IMG/VR virus record: IMGVR_UViG_3300027759_004238
Span: 17,290 to 81,289 of that record
Strand: one strand, 5' to 3'
Source of the DNA: a virus
DNA: 64,000 bases
A program made the translations under genes and the position numbers. Below, in pieces: positions 26,105-34,711 of the stretch (position 1 is its first letter; each line of letters starts with the position of its first letter). Below the pieces are notes generated by a model. The model did not search any database and was not told the origin of the DNA. It saw only the letters and a list, made by a program, of their open reading frames with translations.

Positions 26105-26742
26105 ATAAAATAAGTGTTGGTGTACGGAAAGGTTCCACTCTTTTCAAATTTTCCGTCTTTATAATCAAATATAACACCATCATCTTCCACACATTCTGCA
26201 CCTTCAAACTTGGAAGAAGAAAAGGAATTTTCATCCATCCATAGAGAACTGCCCGCTTTAACTAATTGTATTCTATCCCTGTTTACTATCCAACAGGTAA
26301 ACAATCCTTCGTATTTTGAAAATGTTTCAACAATGTTTTGAGTTTTCGATAGATGTTCTGGAATTATTTGAGAATCTATTGTTAGATGTTTACTTTCTTC
26401 AAAAGAAGAAAAATTTGTTATAATTCCATTATGTGCTACGAGATAATCTGGGCCACTGGAAGACGCAAACGGGTGTGTAGTTTCTTGGCTCCAGGTTGTT
26501 ACTGTACTATTTGTAGGAGCCCTGGAATGGAATAAAAAATAATGATAGTTGAAAGGGCTTTGAGCAAATTGTTTTTTAAAATGAGATATATAATCCTCAT
26601 CATATGTATTTGCTATTCTGCTTACATTGGATCCTCTGGAGCCAACTGCTAGCATACCCGAGGACTGGGCACCTCTTTGTAAATTAAGTTTATAAAGAGC
26701 AAACGCCTTTTCTAAATTGTTAGATCCACTAATTGCACACAT
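26101..26742 (-). CDS. Stand-alone class II glutamine amidotransferase
   Basis: 213 residues. The N-terminal nucleophile Cys2 (MCAISG) and all glutaminase motifs are present: RGAQSSGM, FHSRAPT, THPF, AHNGIITNF and DSQIIPEHL. There is no synthase domain. It starts 3 nt after queC. In archaea and in some phages a Gat-QueC fusion of these same two domains is linked to the amidino base of archaeosine (G+). This looks like the unfused form, supplying ammonia from glutamine to a preQ0- or CDG-derived base. Confidence 0.82.
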   Translation of the reverse strand: MCAISGSNNLEKAFALYKLNLQRGAQSSGMLAVGSRGSNVSRIANTYDEDYISHFKKQFAQSPFNYHYFLFHSRAPTNSTVTTWSQETTHPFASSSGPDYLVAHNGIITNFSSFEESKHLTIDSQIIPEHLSKTQNIVETFSKYEGLFTCWIVNRDRIQLVKAGSSLWMDENSFSSSKFEGAECVEDDGVIFDYKDGKFEKSGTFPYTNTYFI

Positions 26743-26745
26743 ATC

Positions 26746-27489
26746 TTAATATAATGGTTCACAATTCCAATTTTGCCACGGTATATCTCTAGAATATTTT
26801 AGAGGATCAATTTTTTTGGAGTGAATAAACCCTGCAATTCTTGCTGAACAACTAGGACACTCTCCACAGGATTTTTCGTGTTCTGTGTAACATGTCCTCG
26901 TCAGTGCAAACTCAACTCCTAATTCAATACCGTATTCTATAATTTCTTTTTTTGTTTTATCTATTAGAGGTGTTTTAATCTCTATTAAATTCCTACGATT
27001 TAAGGATAAAATGGTATTTAGATAATTTCTAAAGTCAGCTGTACAATCCCAGAACCCTGATGTATCATCTGCTTTTGCTGCTCCGTATAGTACGTGAGTT
27101 GCACCCACACTCTCTGCCATTCCAACGGCCAATGATAAAAATATCATATTTCGATTGGGTACATAAGCATTATTTTGAGGATCTCCAATAACCTCTTTCA
27201 TTTTAGGCACCTCTATCTCATCATTTGTTAATGCTGAATTAAAATTCAATAGCTTAACTGGAAGGGGCAAGCGTGAATATTTGATTTTTTCTGCATATGA
27301 AGATTTTAAAATGTAACTGGTAAGATAATCTTCTGCATTTGTTAATTCTCTAATATTACGTTGCCCATAATCAATAGCTAAAGCATACACTTTATCATAA
27401 TTGGCTAATGCATGATGCAGTACAACGGTACTGTCCATGCCTCCGCTAAATAAAACTACACAAGACTTCAATGTATTTGTACTGTCCAT
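26746..27489 (-). CDS. queC: 7-cyano-7-deazaguanine (preQ0) synthase QueC
   Basis: 247 residues, the family length. The PP-loop is LFSGGMDSTVVL (about residues 13-24). IDYGQRN, VPNRNMIFLSLA and the zinc site (CYTEHEKSCGECPSC) are all present. It turns 7-carboxy-7-deazaguanine into preQ0 using ATP and ammonia. With queE (60739-61491) it gives two steps of the pathway from GTP. It heads the minus-strand run of four genes and is divergent from the plus-strand gene at 27512. Confidence 0.93.
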   Translation of the reverse strand: MDSTNTLKSCVVLFSGGMDSTVVLHHALANYDKVYALAIDYGQRNIRELTNAEDYLTSYILKSSYAEKIKYSRLPLPVKLLNFNSALTNDEIEVPKMKEVIGDPQNNAYVPNRNMIFLSLAVGMAESVGATHVLYGAAKADDTSGFWDCTADFRNYLNTILSLNRRNLIEIKTPLIDKTKKEIIEYGIELGVEFALTRTCYTEHEKSCGECPSCSARIAGFIHSKKIDPLKYSRDIPWQNWNCEPLY

Positions 27490-27491
27490 GA

Positions 27492-27499
27492 GGTAAATA
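27492..27499 (+). promoter_or_regulatory. Late-type promoter box
   Basis: GGTAAATA, 12 nt before the ATG at 27512 on the plus strand. Confidence 0.35.
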
Positions 27500-27511
27500 T
27501 ACTATAAATCA

Positions 27512-28087
27512 ATGAAGAATTCAATCAAAAACACGAAAAATAATTCAAATGTGCATGCCAAAGAGGTTGCAAGAATTCTAAAAGCTAATCAGGCAAGCTG
27601 CGAGTATGATGAATCATATGTTCCGTTTTTGAAAAGTTTTATATCTCACTTAGTAAGAGAAGCCGAAGGGGATGTGGCCGCCGCCGCCCAAGCGGTGGAT
27701 CCAAAGACTCCAGAAGATTTTACACCAGACCAAAATCAAAAAGATTTTGGTGATTCTTTAGAAAAAGAAACTCCAGGGGATAATTTTGACACAGAAGGCA
27801 CTGATCCTAATGTAACCGCCAATGCTATCACGGCAATAAGAGAATGGTCCAAGAAATTAGATGATTTTGCAGACTTCATGAACAACCCTGACAGCCAGTC
27901 CTTGCACAAAATACTTGCAGCAGAAGACCGGCCGGGTTCTTTATTACGCGGAGTCACTCGTAAGGCCTCCGACAGTATTACTCGCATTGCTGGTGAAATT
28001 GAAAAGTTGAAAGAAGTTCTTAACTCTTTCATTATTATGGCACCCAAAAAACAAAGAGATTTTGAACAAACTCAGGTTGGTGGTTAG
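27512..28087 (+). CDS. Unknown protein, 191 aa, helical ends and acidic middle
   Basis: No recognised family. It has a basic N-terminus with many Asn, a helix (YVPFLKSFISHLVREAEGDVA), then an Ala/Asp/Glu/Pro-rich acidic linker, then a helical C-terminal third (ANAITAIREWSKKLDDFADFM... and AGEIEKLKEVLNSFI). The layout resembles internal head or scaffold-associated proteins of T4-like phages, but that is a guess. The last 4 nt overlap the end of the primase gene, which converges. Confidence 0.5.
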   Translation: MKNSIKNTKNNSNVHAKEVARILKANQASCEYDESYVPFLKSFISHLVREAEGDVAAAAQAVDPKTPEDFTPDQNQKDFGDSLEKETPGDNFDTEGTDPNVTANAITAIREWSKKLDDFADFMNNPDSQSLHKILAAEDRPGSLLRGVTRKASDSITRIAGEIEKLKEVLNSFIIMAPKKQRDFEQTQVGG

Positions 28088-29043
28088 TATAAAGAATTTA
28101 AAATAAAATCAATAGGTATTTCGTTGATTCCTTCTTTAACCGCCCATTCATTGAAATCTTTATAGGGCTTGTCGAGAGGCCACCGGAATACCTTTTGTTT
28201 TGTGCTTAACAAGCTAAAAAGCTTCTCTTTGGAGGCCTTGTCTATTCTTGGATTGTCTAATACCCATATTTTGTCATGAAAAGGAAATTCTGATAATTGT
28301 TTCTCTTGGGTATTGGTGAGGGAAAGGCCGGCTAAAGATACTCCATTCTTTACAAACATGGCATCAATAGGTCCTTCAAATAGAAAAATTTTATCCAACT
28401 CACTATCAACTCTGTCTATACCAAAAACAGTTTTGTCATATCCTATTTTATTTAAATAACGAGGTTCTGAACCGTCTAAAGATCTTGTTTGATAGAATAC
28501 TATTTTACGATTGCGATCAAAATAGGGAATACATAACCTATTTTTATGAAAGTGGTCTGTTAAACTTATATAAAAATTAACACTTCGGTTGATTGCTACA
28601 TCTAATTTTCTACTTTTTAAGTATTCAAGAGCATTATTAAAGTGATTAGAAGATCTATAAAATTTTTGTTGTTGTAAATCACTCAAATTAACTGAATCAT
28701 GAGGAAGATTTGGTTTTTCTTTGCGAATTTGTTTAACTAATCCTATATGATCAGTGACATCTGTTGAGGTGTTGCCATTGAATGCTTCTATTTCAATCTC
28801 TTCTCTAGTAAGACCAGAGGATTCAGTGATCCATCTCCAGGCATTCCATGATTTATTGCAATTGAAGCAATAAAAAGAGCTGGTTGAAGGATAGAAGAAA
28901 AGTCTTTTCTTTTTCAACCAGCTCTTACCTTCACGACATATTGGACAAGAGGCATTATAATTGCCGTCAAATTTACGAAAAGAAGGTTCTCCTGCTAAGG
29001 TATAGAATTTGCTTAAAACATAAGTTCCCGGTAGAGCCCTCAT
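28084..29043 (-). CDS. gp61: DNA primase gp61-like
   Basis: 319 residues (T4 gp61: 342). The N-terminal zinc ribbon has CPIC and, after a Lys/Phe-rich stretch, YCFNC (pairs about residues 33-36 and 58-61). A TOPRIM domain carries FLFEGPIDAMFVKNG (motif E-x-x-x-D), followed by KIWVLDNPRID (DxD-type). It would lay RNA primers with the gp41 helicase. A 14-bp perfect inverted repeat lies inside the zinc-ribbon coding region. Confidence 0.85.
   Translation of the reverse strand: MRALPGTYVLSKFYTLAGEPSFRKFDGNYNASCPICREGKSWLKKKRLFFYPSTSSFYCFNCNKSWNAWRWITESSGLTREEIEIEAFNGNTSTDVTDHIGLVKQIRKEKPNLPHDSVNLSDLQQQKFYRSSNHFNNALEYLKSRKLDVAINRSVNFYISLTDHFHKNRLCIPYFDRNRKIVFYQTRSLDGSEPRYLNKIGYDKTVFGIDRVDSELDKIFLFEGPIDAMFVKNGVSLAGLSLTNTQEKQLSEFPFHDKIWVLDNPRIDKASKEKLFSLLSTKQKVFRWPLDKPYKDFNEWAVKEGINEIPIDFILNSLY
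28875..28926. repeat. 14-bp perfect inverted repeat inside the primase gene
   Basis: AAGAGCTGGTTGAA (28875-28888) and its exact complement TTCAACCAGCTCTT (28913-28926), separated by 24 nt that contain a further AGAAAAG/CTTTTCT pairing. Confidence 0.85.
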
Positions 29044-29070
29044 GTAACCAGTATAACGGATTTTTAAGTA

Positions 29071-30048
29071 TTACTCACGACTTTTTGCCTTAAAGACATC
29101 TACAAAAGATTTCATAATGTCATAATTCTCAAATTGTGACCCGAATTCTTGCTTATCTCCGTAATGAGATGCATATTTAGATATGGTGTCTTTGGCACCA
29201 TAATCTTCTCCTCCTTCTTCTCTATCAAAAACGGCTTCAGAATCAGCAGATTCTTTTTCTTTGATGGACCAGCCGGTGTCGCCTCTGCTAATAAGGCCTT
29301 CTCGGGCCATTTTTCCTAAAACTTCTCTCAATTTAGAAGGATCATCTCTTAATTTGAAAGGGGTCGAAGAATCCGCCAAAATTTGTTTATTAGAAACTTC
29401 ATTACCTCCTAAATTTTTAATTACATCCAACAAAGTTTCTTCATCAGGGTTCAAGTTTAATTCAGCAGTGGCCTCCAAGTCTTTATCTGCGGAAGGAGAT
29501 TCTTGTTCTCCTTCAACGTGTTCTTCATCAGACTCTTCTGATTCTGGAGTACCTTCTGTTTCTGCCTCTTCTCCTGAAGGTTCTTCTCCCGATGGTTCTG
29601 TGGATGCTTCCGGTGCCACATTAATAGGAGATTTATCTGATGAATCATTTGTAATTGCAGGATTACTGTCTGGTGCCTTTGAAGCTGCATTAACTCCTTT
29701 TAATAATTTAAACAAGACATCTGATAAATGCTGAGTCCATTTATCAGCAAAAGTTGGTCCCATGCCCATTCCTCCGCGTTCTTTGCCTTTTAGTAAAATG
29801 TTTTTAATAGCTGTTGAAACTTCTGCATATGTAATTTTCTTATTATCTCTAGATAGGAAGTCCTGCACAACTGCTTGAAAGAATGGTTGGACATCTGAAT
29901 TTTGATGCCTGCCAAAACGATTAGCTGTTCCTCTGCTCGGGACTGCTTTGCTGGGGAAGTCTTCTGGCACACTTCCAAAATCTGCAACATCTGAGGATCT
30001 TGCCATTTCTTCCAATTGCTCAGTATAAAGAGAATTAAATAAATTCAT
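29071..30048 (-). CDS. Unknown acidic protein with possible winged-helix region
   Basis: 325 residues. A helical N-terminus (MNLFNSLYTEQLEEMARSS) and a globular part (FFQAVVQDFLSRD, then AEVSTAIKNILL) are followed by a disordered Glu/Ser/Pro-rich stretch (about residues 140-200). A compact domain near 215-275 follows (LLDVIKNLGGNEVSNKQIL, then LREVLGKMAREGLI). The latter reads like a winged helix. It may be a virion-internal or DNA-associated protein; no named family recognised. A GGTAAATA box ends 6 nt before the ATG. Confidence 0.55.
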   Translation of the reverse strand: MNLFNSLYTEQLEEMARSSDVADFGSVPEDFPSKAVPSRGTANRFGRHQNSDVQPFFQAVVQDFLSRDNKKITYAEVSTAIKNILLKGKERGGMGMGPTFADKWTQHLSDVLFKLLKGVNAASKAPDSNPAITNDSSDKSPINVAPEASTEPSGEEPSGEEAETEGTPESEESDEEHVEGEQESPSADKDLEATAELNLNPDEETLLDVIKNLGGNEVSNKQILADSSTPFKLRDDPSKLREVLGKMAREGLISRGDTGWSIKEKESADSEAVFDREEGGEDYGAKDTISKYASHYGDKQEFGSQFENYDIMKSFVDVFKAKSRE

Positions 30049-30054
30049 ATCTTT

Positions 30055-30062
30055 TATTTACC
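30055..30062 (-). promoter_or_regulatory. Late-type promoter box
   Basis: The minus strand reads GGTAAATA with a 6-nt gap to the ATG at 30048. Confidence 0.4.
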
Positions 30063-30063
30063 A

Positions 30064-30696
30064 TTAATATAGTTCAGATATAAGACTTTGTTCTTCACCA
30101 AAGGCTTTACCTTCTTCATTAAGGTATAAAGCGGTCAAAGACAAGCGCTGTTCTGGACTTCCGTAAATTTCTATAATCGGGGGACTGTCACCTTTAGGAA
30201 ACACTCTCCCGTCTTCTTGATGATAGGACTTTAAGAAAGCTTTAAATATGTTGTCTATTTCTTCCCTATATACGGGATCTGTGTCTCTCACACCGTCTTC
30301 AACTAAAGCAACTGGTGACATCTTTGTAATAGGCAAAAAGAAAATGATGTCAAACATCTTTAAAGTTTCTCTTACCAATAGTCGGGACTTGTCTAAAAAT
30401 TTTTCTGATACTTTATCATTAAGATGAAGCCAGGAAGAGTATGCTAGATTGTCTAATATACAACGATCGAATATTACATTTTCAGTTTTAGAACAAGACA
30501 TGGCCTGATCAATCAGAAAGTCTAATATAATTTGTTGTGATTCTTCATCTCCTAATCTGTTAATCGGTATGTTTTTTTCTTTGACTACATCTCTGTATGT
30601 TTTTTCAGGAGTTGTATACATTTTCCACTTATTTAAAAAATCTTTAATGTAAGTGCTTTTGCCTATGCACTGAGTGCCTACTACTGCTAATTTCAT
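30064..30696 (-). CDS. AAA_28-type P-loop NTPase / nucleotide kinase-like
   Basis: 210 residues. Walker A is VVGTQCIGKST at the N-terminus. VIFDRCILDNLAYS is the D-R-x-x-x-D-N segment shared with NadR-type and phage AAA_28 ATPases. IFFLPITKMSP, then DTDPVYREEIDNI, continues the family pattern. The likely role is in nucleotide or cofactor metabolism; the substrate is unknown. It is a paralogue-level relative of the protein at 9523-10074, with only the core motifs shared. Confidence 0.75.
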   Translation of the reverse strand: MKLAVVGTQCIGKSTYIKDFLNKWKMYTTPEKTYRDVVKEKNIPINRLGDEESQQIILDFLIDQAMSCSKTENVIFDRCILDNLAYSSWLHLNDKVSEKFLDKSRLLVRETLKMFDIIFFLPITKMSPVALVEDGVRDTDPVYREEIDNIFKAFLKSYHQEDGRVFPKGDSPPIIEIYGSPEQRLSLTALYLNEEGKAFGEEQSLISELY

Positions 30697-30700
30697 ATGT

Positions 30701-30952
30701 TTATATAATTTGTATTTCTGGAAAGAATTTTAATAATTCATGAGTGAATTGTGAAGTGAAAGGATTTTCCTTAACAAATGTAATATTTGATACAGGAATT
30801 TCCTGGTGTAATAGTCTCAACCTGATTGCTAATTGAGATATTTCAATAAGATCTTCACAATACTGAGAGTGATCGAAGTCTGATGAAGCACAGTACAATA
30901 GAGATTCAAGTGTTAATTGAATCTCTTTTTTAGAAAGGCATACATCTGGCAT
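30701..30952 (-). CDS. Unknown small protein, 83 aa
   Basis: MPDVCLSKKEIQLTLESLLY..., mostly helical, followed by a hydrophobic strand. No motif recognised. It ends 4 nt before the NTPase gene and is probably co-transcribed with it. Confidence 0.5.
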   Translation of the reverse strand: MPDVCLSKKEIQLTLESLLYCASSDFDHSQYCEDLIEISQLAIRLRLLHQEIPVSNITFVKENPFTSQFTHELLKFFPEIQII

Positions 30953-30973
30953 GACTTATTTTAGTCATTTATA

Positions 30974-31684
30974 TTATATAGTCAAGTCTGCAGATGGAAG
31001 AATATCGTTATTTATTTTTTGGATAATTTCACCGGCAATTTTAACGGCCGCTGCCGGATCTGACTGTTCTATGGGTTTTATTTGTGATAATAAAGTTCCT
31101 ATGCTATCTATTACCCCTCTCAATGAATCATTATTTTGGAGAATTTTATCTTTAGAGATGAACAAAACTTTAACTATTAAATTTGTTATTGCATCATTGG
31201 CCGCTGGATCAAATTTGTCTATAAAATTTTGATTTATGTCAAAATTTACAGTATTGCCTCCTAATTTTACAATTTTTAAGATTTTTTGCAAGACTTTTAT
31301 ACTATCTTCTCCTCCTGTGACTCCACTATTTTTTAGTCTAGATAAAAATATTTCATCTTGCCTCATTTCTTCGTGGTCCTCCACCACCTTGTCCATATTT
31401 GTTAATAAAGCTAATGCTGCTAGTTTGGCTAATTTGATTTGAATATCTGCATTTTCCGGCGGCAATTCTGTTTGATCATCTGCTTGGGGCATTATTGGGT
31501 TATTATTGGGTACCGTTGGGGGTCCACCGGCTGAAGTGTCAGGGGGAGAAGATACCGTACCAGTGGCTATCTCATCTTCTCTTAAAATGTGTTCCAACAA
31601 CGTATCAAATTTAGAATTAATTCTATTTTTGGCTATGCTGATTTGTTCTTGAATAAGTTTTTGTACAAAAGAGGCCTGAGACAT
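30974..31684 (-). CDS. Unknown helical protein with Pro-rich linker
   Basis: 236 residues. An N-terminal helix (SFVQKLIQEQISIAKNRIN) is followed by a Pro/Thr/Gly-rich linker (about residues 42-75), then a long all-helical domain rich in Leu/Ile/Asn. This is the shape of a T4-like internal head protein or portal-associated protein, but no specific family is visible. The exact late consensus TATAAATA ends 5 nt before its ATG. Confidence 0.55.
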   Translation of the reverse strand: MSQASFVQKLIQEQISIAKNRINSKFDTLLEHILREDEIATGTVSSPPDTSAGGPPTVPNNNPIMPQADDQTELPPENADIQIKLAKLAALALLTNMDKVVEDHEEMRQDEIFLSRLKNSGVTGGEDSIKVLQKILKIVKLGGNTVNFDINQNFIDKFDPAANDAITNLIVKVLFISKDKILQNNDSLRGVIDSIGTLLSQIKPIEQSDPAAAVKIAGEIIQKINNDILPSADLTI

Positions 31685-31689
31685 ATTTT

Positions 31690-31697
31690 TATTTATA
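31690..31697 (-). promoter_or_regulatory. T4 late promoter, exact consensus
   Basis: The minus strand reads TATAAATA, then AAAAT, then ATG. The 5-nt gap puts the T4-style start on the A of the start codon. Confidence 0.55.
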
Positions 31698-31715
31698 GGA
31701 AAACTGAATGTTTAA

Positions 31716-31723
31716 CGTAAATA
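31716..31723 (+). promoter_or_regulatory. Late-type promoter box
   Basis: CGTAAATA, 18 nt before the ATG at 31742. Divergent from the minus-strand promoter 19 nt away. Confidence 0.35.
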
Positions 31724-31741
31724 AATTATTAACCCTATTAT

Positions 31742-32359
31742 ATGAGCATTAGATTTCTAAACAACATAGATGCTACGACCGGGCCAGAAGATTTCTCGGC
31801 TTTTGATGATATTATAGTCGATAATGATTTATTTGTAGGAAATACCCTAACTGCTAAATACATAAACGGAACTGAATATGATTATATAAATGCAGAGGTG
31901 CCTGCGGCCACCGGCATAAGGATGGTTTTAAATTATTTAATTTATACATTACATCATGCTATAATGACAGATAATATATTTGCAAGGGAAGCAACACTAG
32001 AAAACACCAGTGTTAGAACTGTAAATTATTCAGAAACAACTACCTACCTTCCTATATTAAACAATACAGTTACTTTAGATCTTTCTAAGGGTAATACATT
32101 TCACATTGATTTAAATAATAATATTACAAGCTTTGTATTAATTCATACACCACAGGAAACTTATACCTTTAGCTTAATAATAAAACAACGAGGTCTACGA
32201 AGTGTTAGTTGGAATTTTGACAACAATGTTGTTAAGTGGTCAAATAATGATATACCTCAAATGTCTCAGGATGCTTACACAGAAGACATATACTCATTTA
32301 CAACTTTTACGGGCGGTGGCTCTTGGTACGGATTTGTAGGAGGACAAAATTTTGTTTAA
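31742..32359 (+). CDS. Tail-fibre-type virion protein
   Basis: 205 residues. The C-terminal half (SKGNTFHIDLNNNITSFVLI, then YTFSLIIKQRG, SWNFDNNVVKWS and GGGSWYGFVGGQNFV) matches a recurrent domain at the ends of T4-like and cyanophage fibre and virion proteins: an N-x-F-x-(I/V)-x-L-N-x-N-(I/V) strand pair and a WYGFVGGQNF ending. It opens the plus-strand stretch leading into the first glycosyltransferase island, with its own late box. Confidence 0.65.
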   Translation: MSIRFLNNIDATTGPEDFSAFDDIIVDNDLFVGNTLTAKYINGTEYDYINAEVPAATGIRMVLNYLIYTLHHAIMTDNIFAREATLENTSVRTVNYSETTTYLPILNNTVTLDLSKGNTFHIDLNNNITSFVLIHTPQETYTFSLIIKQRGLRSVSWNFDNNVVKWSNNDIPQMSQDAYTEDIYSFTTFTGGGSWYGFVGGQNFV

Positions 32360-32372
32360 TACAGTCGGAAGA

Positions 32373-32501
32373 ATGAGTATGATAAGAACCAAGCAATTGG
32401 TAAAAACTATAAATCCTCATTATTATGGAGCCAATAGTCAAAACACACCTCAAATTGTAAAAAATATTAGAAAGTCTGGAATAACCATTGTTAAAAAATG
32501 A
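32373..32501 (+). CDS. Small basic protein, 42 aa
   Basis: ATG 32373-32375 to TGA 32499-32501. The product starts MSMIRTKQLVKTINPHYYG and ends with a Lys-rich helix. The stop overlaps the next gene's ATG (ATGA), a coupling often seen for real genes, and the frame fills an otherwise empty 138-nt gap. No family recognised. Confidence 0.45.
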   Translation: MSMIRTKQLVKTINPHYYGANSQNTPQIVKNIRKSGITIVKK

Positions 32502-33571
32502 TTACAGAAGAAGAACTTTTAAAAGAAATTAAAAAAGGAGTTGAAGACTGTAGAACTTTACATTATGTGATAATAGACTCTACGGTGTGCAAGGATTCTA
32601 ATATCAATATAGCAGAAGAATTATTAAGTGATAAAAATTTAGCCTGGTTAGAGCCACAAGATGGTGTTTATGTTATAAACACCCATTTATTGTCACATTT
32701 TATCAATTATTTTGACAATTTATTTGGCTTGATACAAAAATTGGTAAATTGTGGATATGTTGTAAACTCTTTGCGTTTTGGAAGAGTAATGTCTCAAAGA
32801 AAATTTAATTTTGAAGATAAACCAGAAGATTCTCTGGTTCGTATTGCTATTGTTACAATGTTTTCCAATAAAGCATTTGTAGAATATTGGAAAACCTTTT
32901 TAAGAGAAACTTGTCTACCAGAAAATATCATAGTAGATGTAATTCTAGGAGATAATAGTGATGATAATAAAATTAGAGATTTATTATATGATGTAATGTC
33001 TCAATGTGGTCGCAAATATAACAACTATTATATTTGTGATTTAGGAAAATCTTATCAAATAAAAGAAGGAGAACACTATCTGGCTATAGATAAACACGTT
33101 CATGTAGCAGTTAATTATTCAGAATTGCTTAGAGAACCTTCTTTACATTATGATTATATATTGAAAATAGAAGATGACATGGAGCCACCTAATGATGGTT
33201 TTCAAAAATTATATAAACACATGAAAAATTTGAAAAAACAAAAAAAGAAAGTGGCATGTGTGGCTGGATATTATCCACAAAAATTAAATCCATTAACTAC
33301 TTGCATATCAATGCAGCCCGAATTGTGGGGTAAAATTCCTAGAGTTGATGAAATGCAACCTCGATTGATACGAGTAGAGATGCAAGGCGGTGGCTTTGCT
33401 TTATATAATTGCAAGGCACTTCAAGAGGTTCTTCCTTATAAATTAACCTATAAATTGCCTCACGGAAATTATTATATGACTGGGTGGGATGGAACTATAG
33501 GTGAAGAGTGGGCTGAAGATGGCTGGGAACAGTATGTAGACGGGTCAATGTATTGCGCACATCATTTTTAA
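32498..33571 (+). CDS. GT2-like glycosyltransferase
   Basis: 357 residues. A non-standard N-terminal 110 residues (VIIDSTVC..., LSHFINYFDNLFG) precede a GT-A core: VRIAIVTMFSN, VDVILGDNSDD, YDYILKIEDDMEPP (DDxE metal motif) and a C-terminal GWDGTIGEEWAEDGW acceptor/base region. It is the first gene of a six-gene plus-strand glycan island and 1 nt from the next. Soluble, no membrane helices. Confidence 0.7.
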   Translation: MITEEELLKEIKKGVEDCRTLHYVIIDSTVCKDSNINIAEELLSDKNLAWLEPQDGVYVINTHLLSHFINYFDNLFGLIQKLVNCGYVVNSLRFGRVMSQRKFNFEDKPEDSLVRIAIVTMFSNKAFVEYWKTFLRETCLPENIIVDVILGDNSDDNKIRDLLYDVMSQCGRKYNNYYICDLGKSYQIKEGEHYLAIDKHVHVAVNYSELLREPSLHYDYILKIEDDMEPPNDGFQKLYKHMKNLKKQKKKVACVAGYYPQKLNPLTTCISMQPELWGKIPRVDEMQPRLIRVEMQGGGFALYNCKALQEVLPYKLTYKLPHGNYYMTGWDGTIGEEWAEDGWEQYVDGSMYCAHHF

Positions 33572-33572
33572 T

Positions 33573-33920
33573 ATGTCAGAAGAATCATTAGAAGATATAG
33601 ATTGGGAATTATACAAATTGTATAACGAAGACCTCTCTCATATGAATGAAGAACAATTGATTATACACTACACCAGATTTGGTGTGCACGAAAATCGTAA
33701 ACATAAACACATTTTACCTGAAAAATTTGACTCTAATAATTACAAAATAATGAATAATGATTTGGAAAAATTAACAGATTTAGAACTTAAAAAACATTAC
33801 ACATTACACGGTAAAAGAGAACAAAGGTCTTATTTGTTAACAGATGAACCTAATAGAAAAGTTTCTACCAGAACTGTTGAAAATGTAAAAATTCAGGGAA
33901 TTACATACGTTAGTGTATAA
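33573..33920 (+). CDS. Tandem-repeat protein of the HYxxxGxxExR type
   Basis: 115 residues holding two copies of a 45-residue unit: DWELYKLYNEDL...HYTRFGVHENRKH and FDSNNYKIMNNDL...HYTLHGKREQRSY. Units with a D/N-W/Y-x-x-Y-x-x-x-N/Y-x-DL start and H-Y-x-x-x-G-x-x-E-x-R end are common as accessory domains of phage and bacterial glycosyltransferases. Here the repeat stands alone between two of them and may serve as a docking or targeting protein. Confidence 0.6.
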   Translation: MSEESLEDIDWELYKLYNEDLSHMNEEQLIIHYTRFGVHENRKHKHILPEKFDSNNYKIMNNDLEKLTDLELKKHYTLHGKREQRSYLLTDEPNRKVSTRTVENVKIQGITYVSV

Positions 33921-33925
33921 TTTTT

Positions 33926-34711
33926 ATGGAATATCTTTCTCTTACAACCTGTGTTAAAAACGAATCTCATTACATCCAGGAATGGTTGACCTATTACAAG
34001 ACCCTTGGCGTTGAAAAATTTTATGTTTTTAATGATAAGAGTACTGATGACACAGAAGATAAAATAAATGATCTATCTTTCCGAGATGATATACTTTTAA
34101 TAGATTTTGATTCACCAAGCCCAGATAGACAGGGTTATGCTTATCAAGTTTCTTATAAAAATTACGGAAGAAACAACACTGAATGGATGATATATTGTGA
34201 TGCAGATGAATATTTCATGCCAGAAGAACCAACAGATTTAAGGACTTTTCTAGAAGATTATAAAAATTATTCCGGGCTGGGTGTCAGCTGGCGTATATAC
34301 GGTTCTTCCGGAAATATATTAAGAAAACCTGGTACTTGTTTAGAAAATTTTTTATACAGAGCTCGTGATGACTGGCATCCTAATACTCATGTAAAAGTAA
34401 TAGTTAAACCCAATGAAATAAAAGGTTATATGACACCTCATATGTTTTCTACCACCAAAGGAATAGTAAATGAAAACGGCGATTTAATAGATGAAACTCA
34501 AGAAGGTAGAATAGAAAAATCAATAGCAAATAAAATAAGAGTTAATCATTATTTTAACAGATCTTATGAAGACTGGATAGAAAAAAGACGAAGAGGAAGA
34601 GCCACTGTTAATGAAAAAAGGCCTATAGAAATGTTTGATACATATGATAAAAATGATGTCTATGATGACCTAGCTCTTAAATATGTAGAAAAAGTTAAAA
34701 AATTGTTATGA
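33926..34711 (+). CDS. GT92/GT2_4-like glycosyltransferase
   Basis: 261 residues. The start (SLTTCVKNESHYIQEWLTYY, then GVEKFYVFNDKSTDDT) is the hallmark of the Glyco_tranf_2_4/GT92 group. MIYCDADEYF provides the DxD metal site, then YKNYSGLGVSWRIYGSSG and the CPNTHVKVIVKP-like acceptor strand. Shares a 4-nt ATGA overlap with the next gene. Confidence 0.82.
   Translation: MEYLSLTTCVKNESHYIQEWLTYYKTLGVEKFYVFNDKSTDDTEDKINDLSFRDDILLIDFDSPSPDRQGYAYQVSYKNYGRNNTEWMIYCDADEYFMPEEPTDLRTFLEDYKNYSGLGVSWRIYGSSGNILRKPGTCLENFLYRARDDWHPNTHVKVIVKPNEIKGYMTPHMFSTTKGIVNENGDLIDETQEGRIEKSIANKIRVNHYFNRSYEDWIEKRRRGRATVNEKRPIEMFDTYDKNDVYDDLALKYVEKVKKLL

Noticed and set aside
29261-29734. 157-codon plus-strand frame, Ser/Ala-rich
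   Set aside because: Antisense shadow of the acidic low-complexity region of the 325-aa protein.
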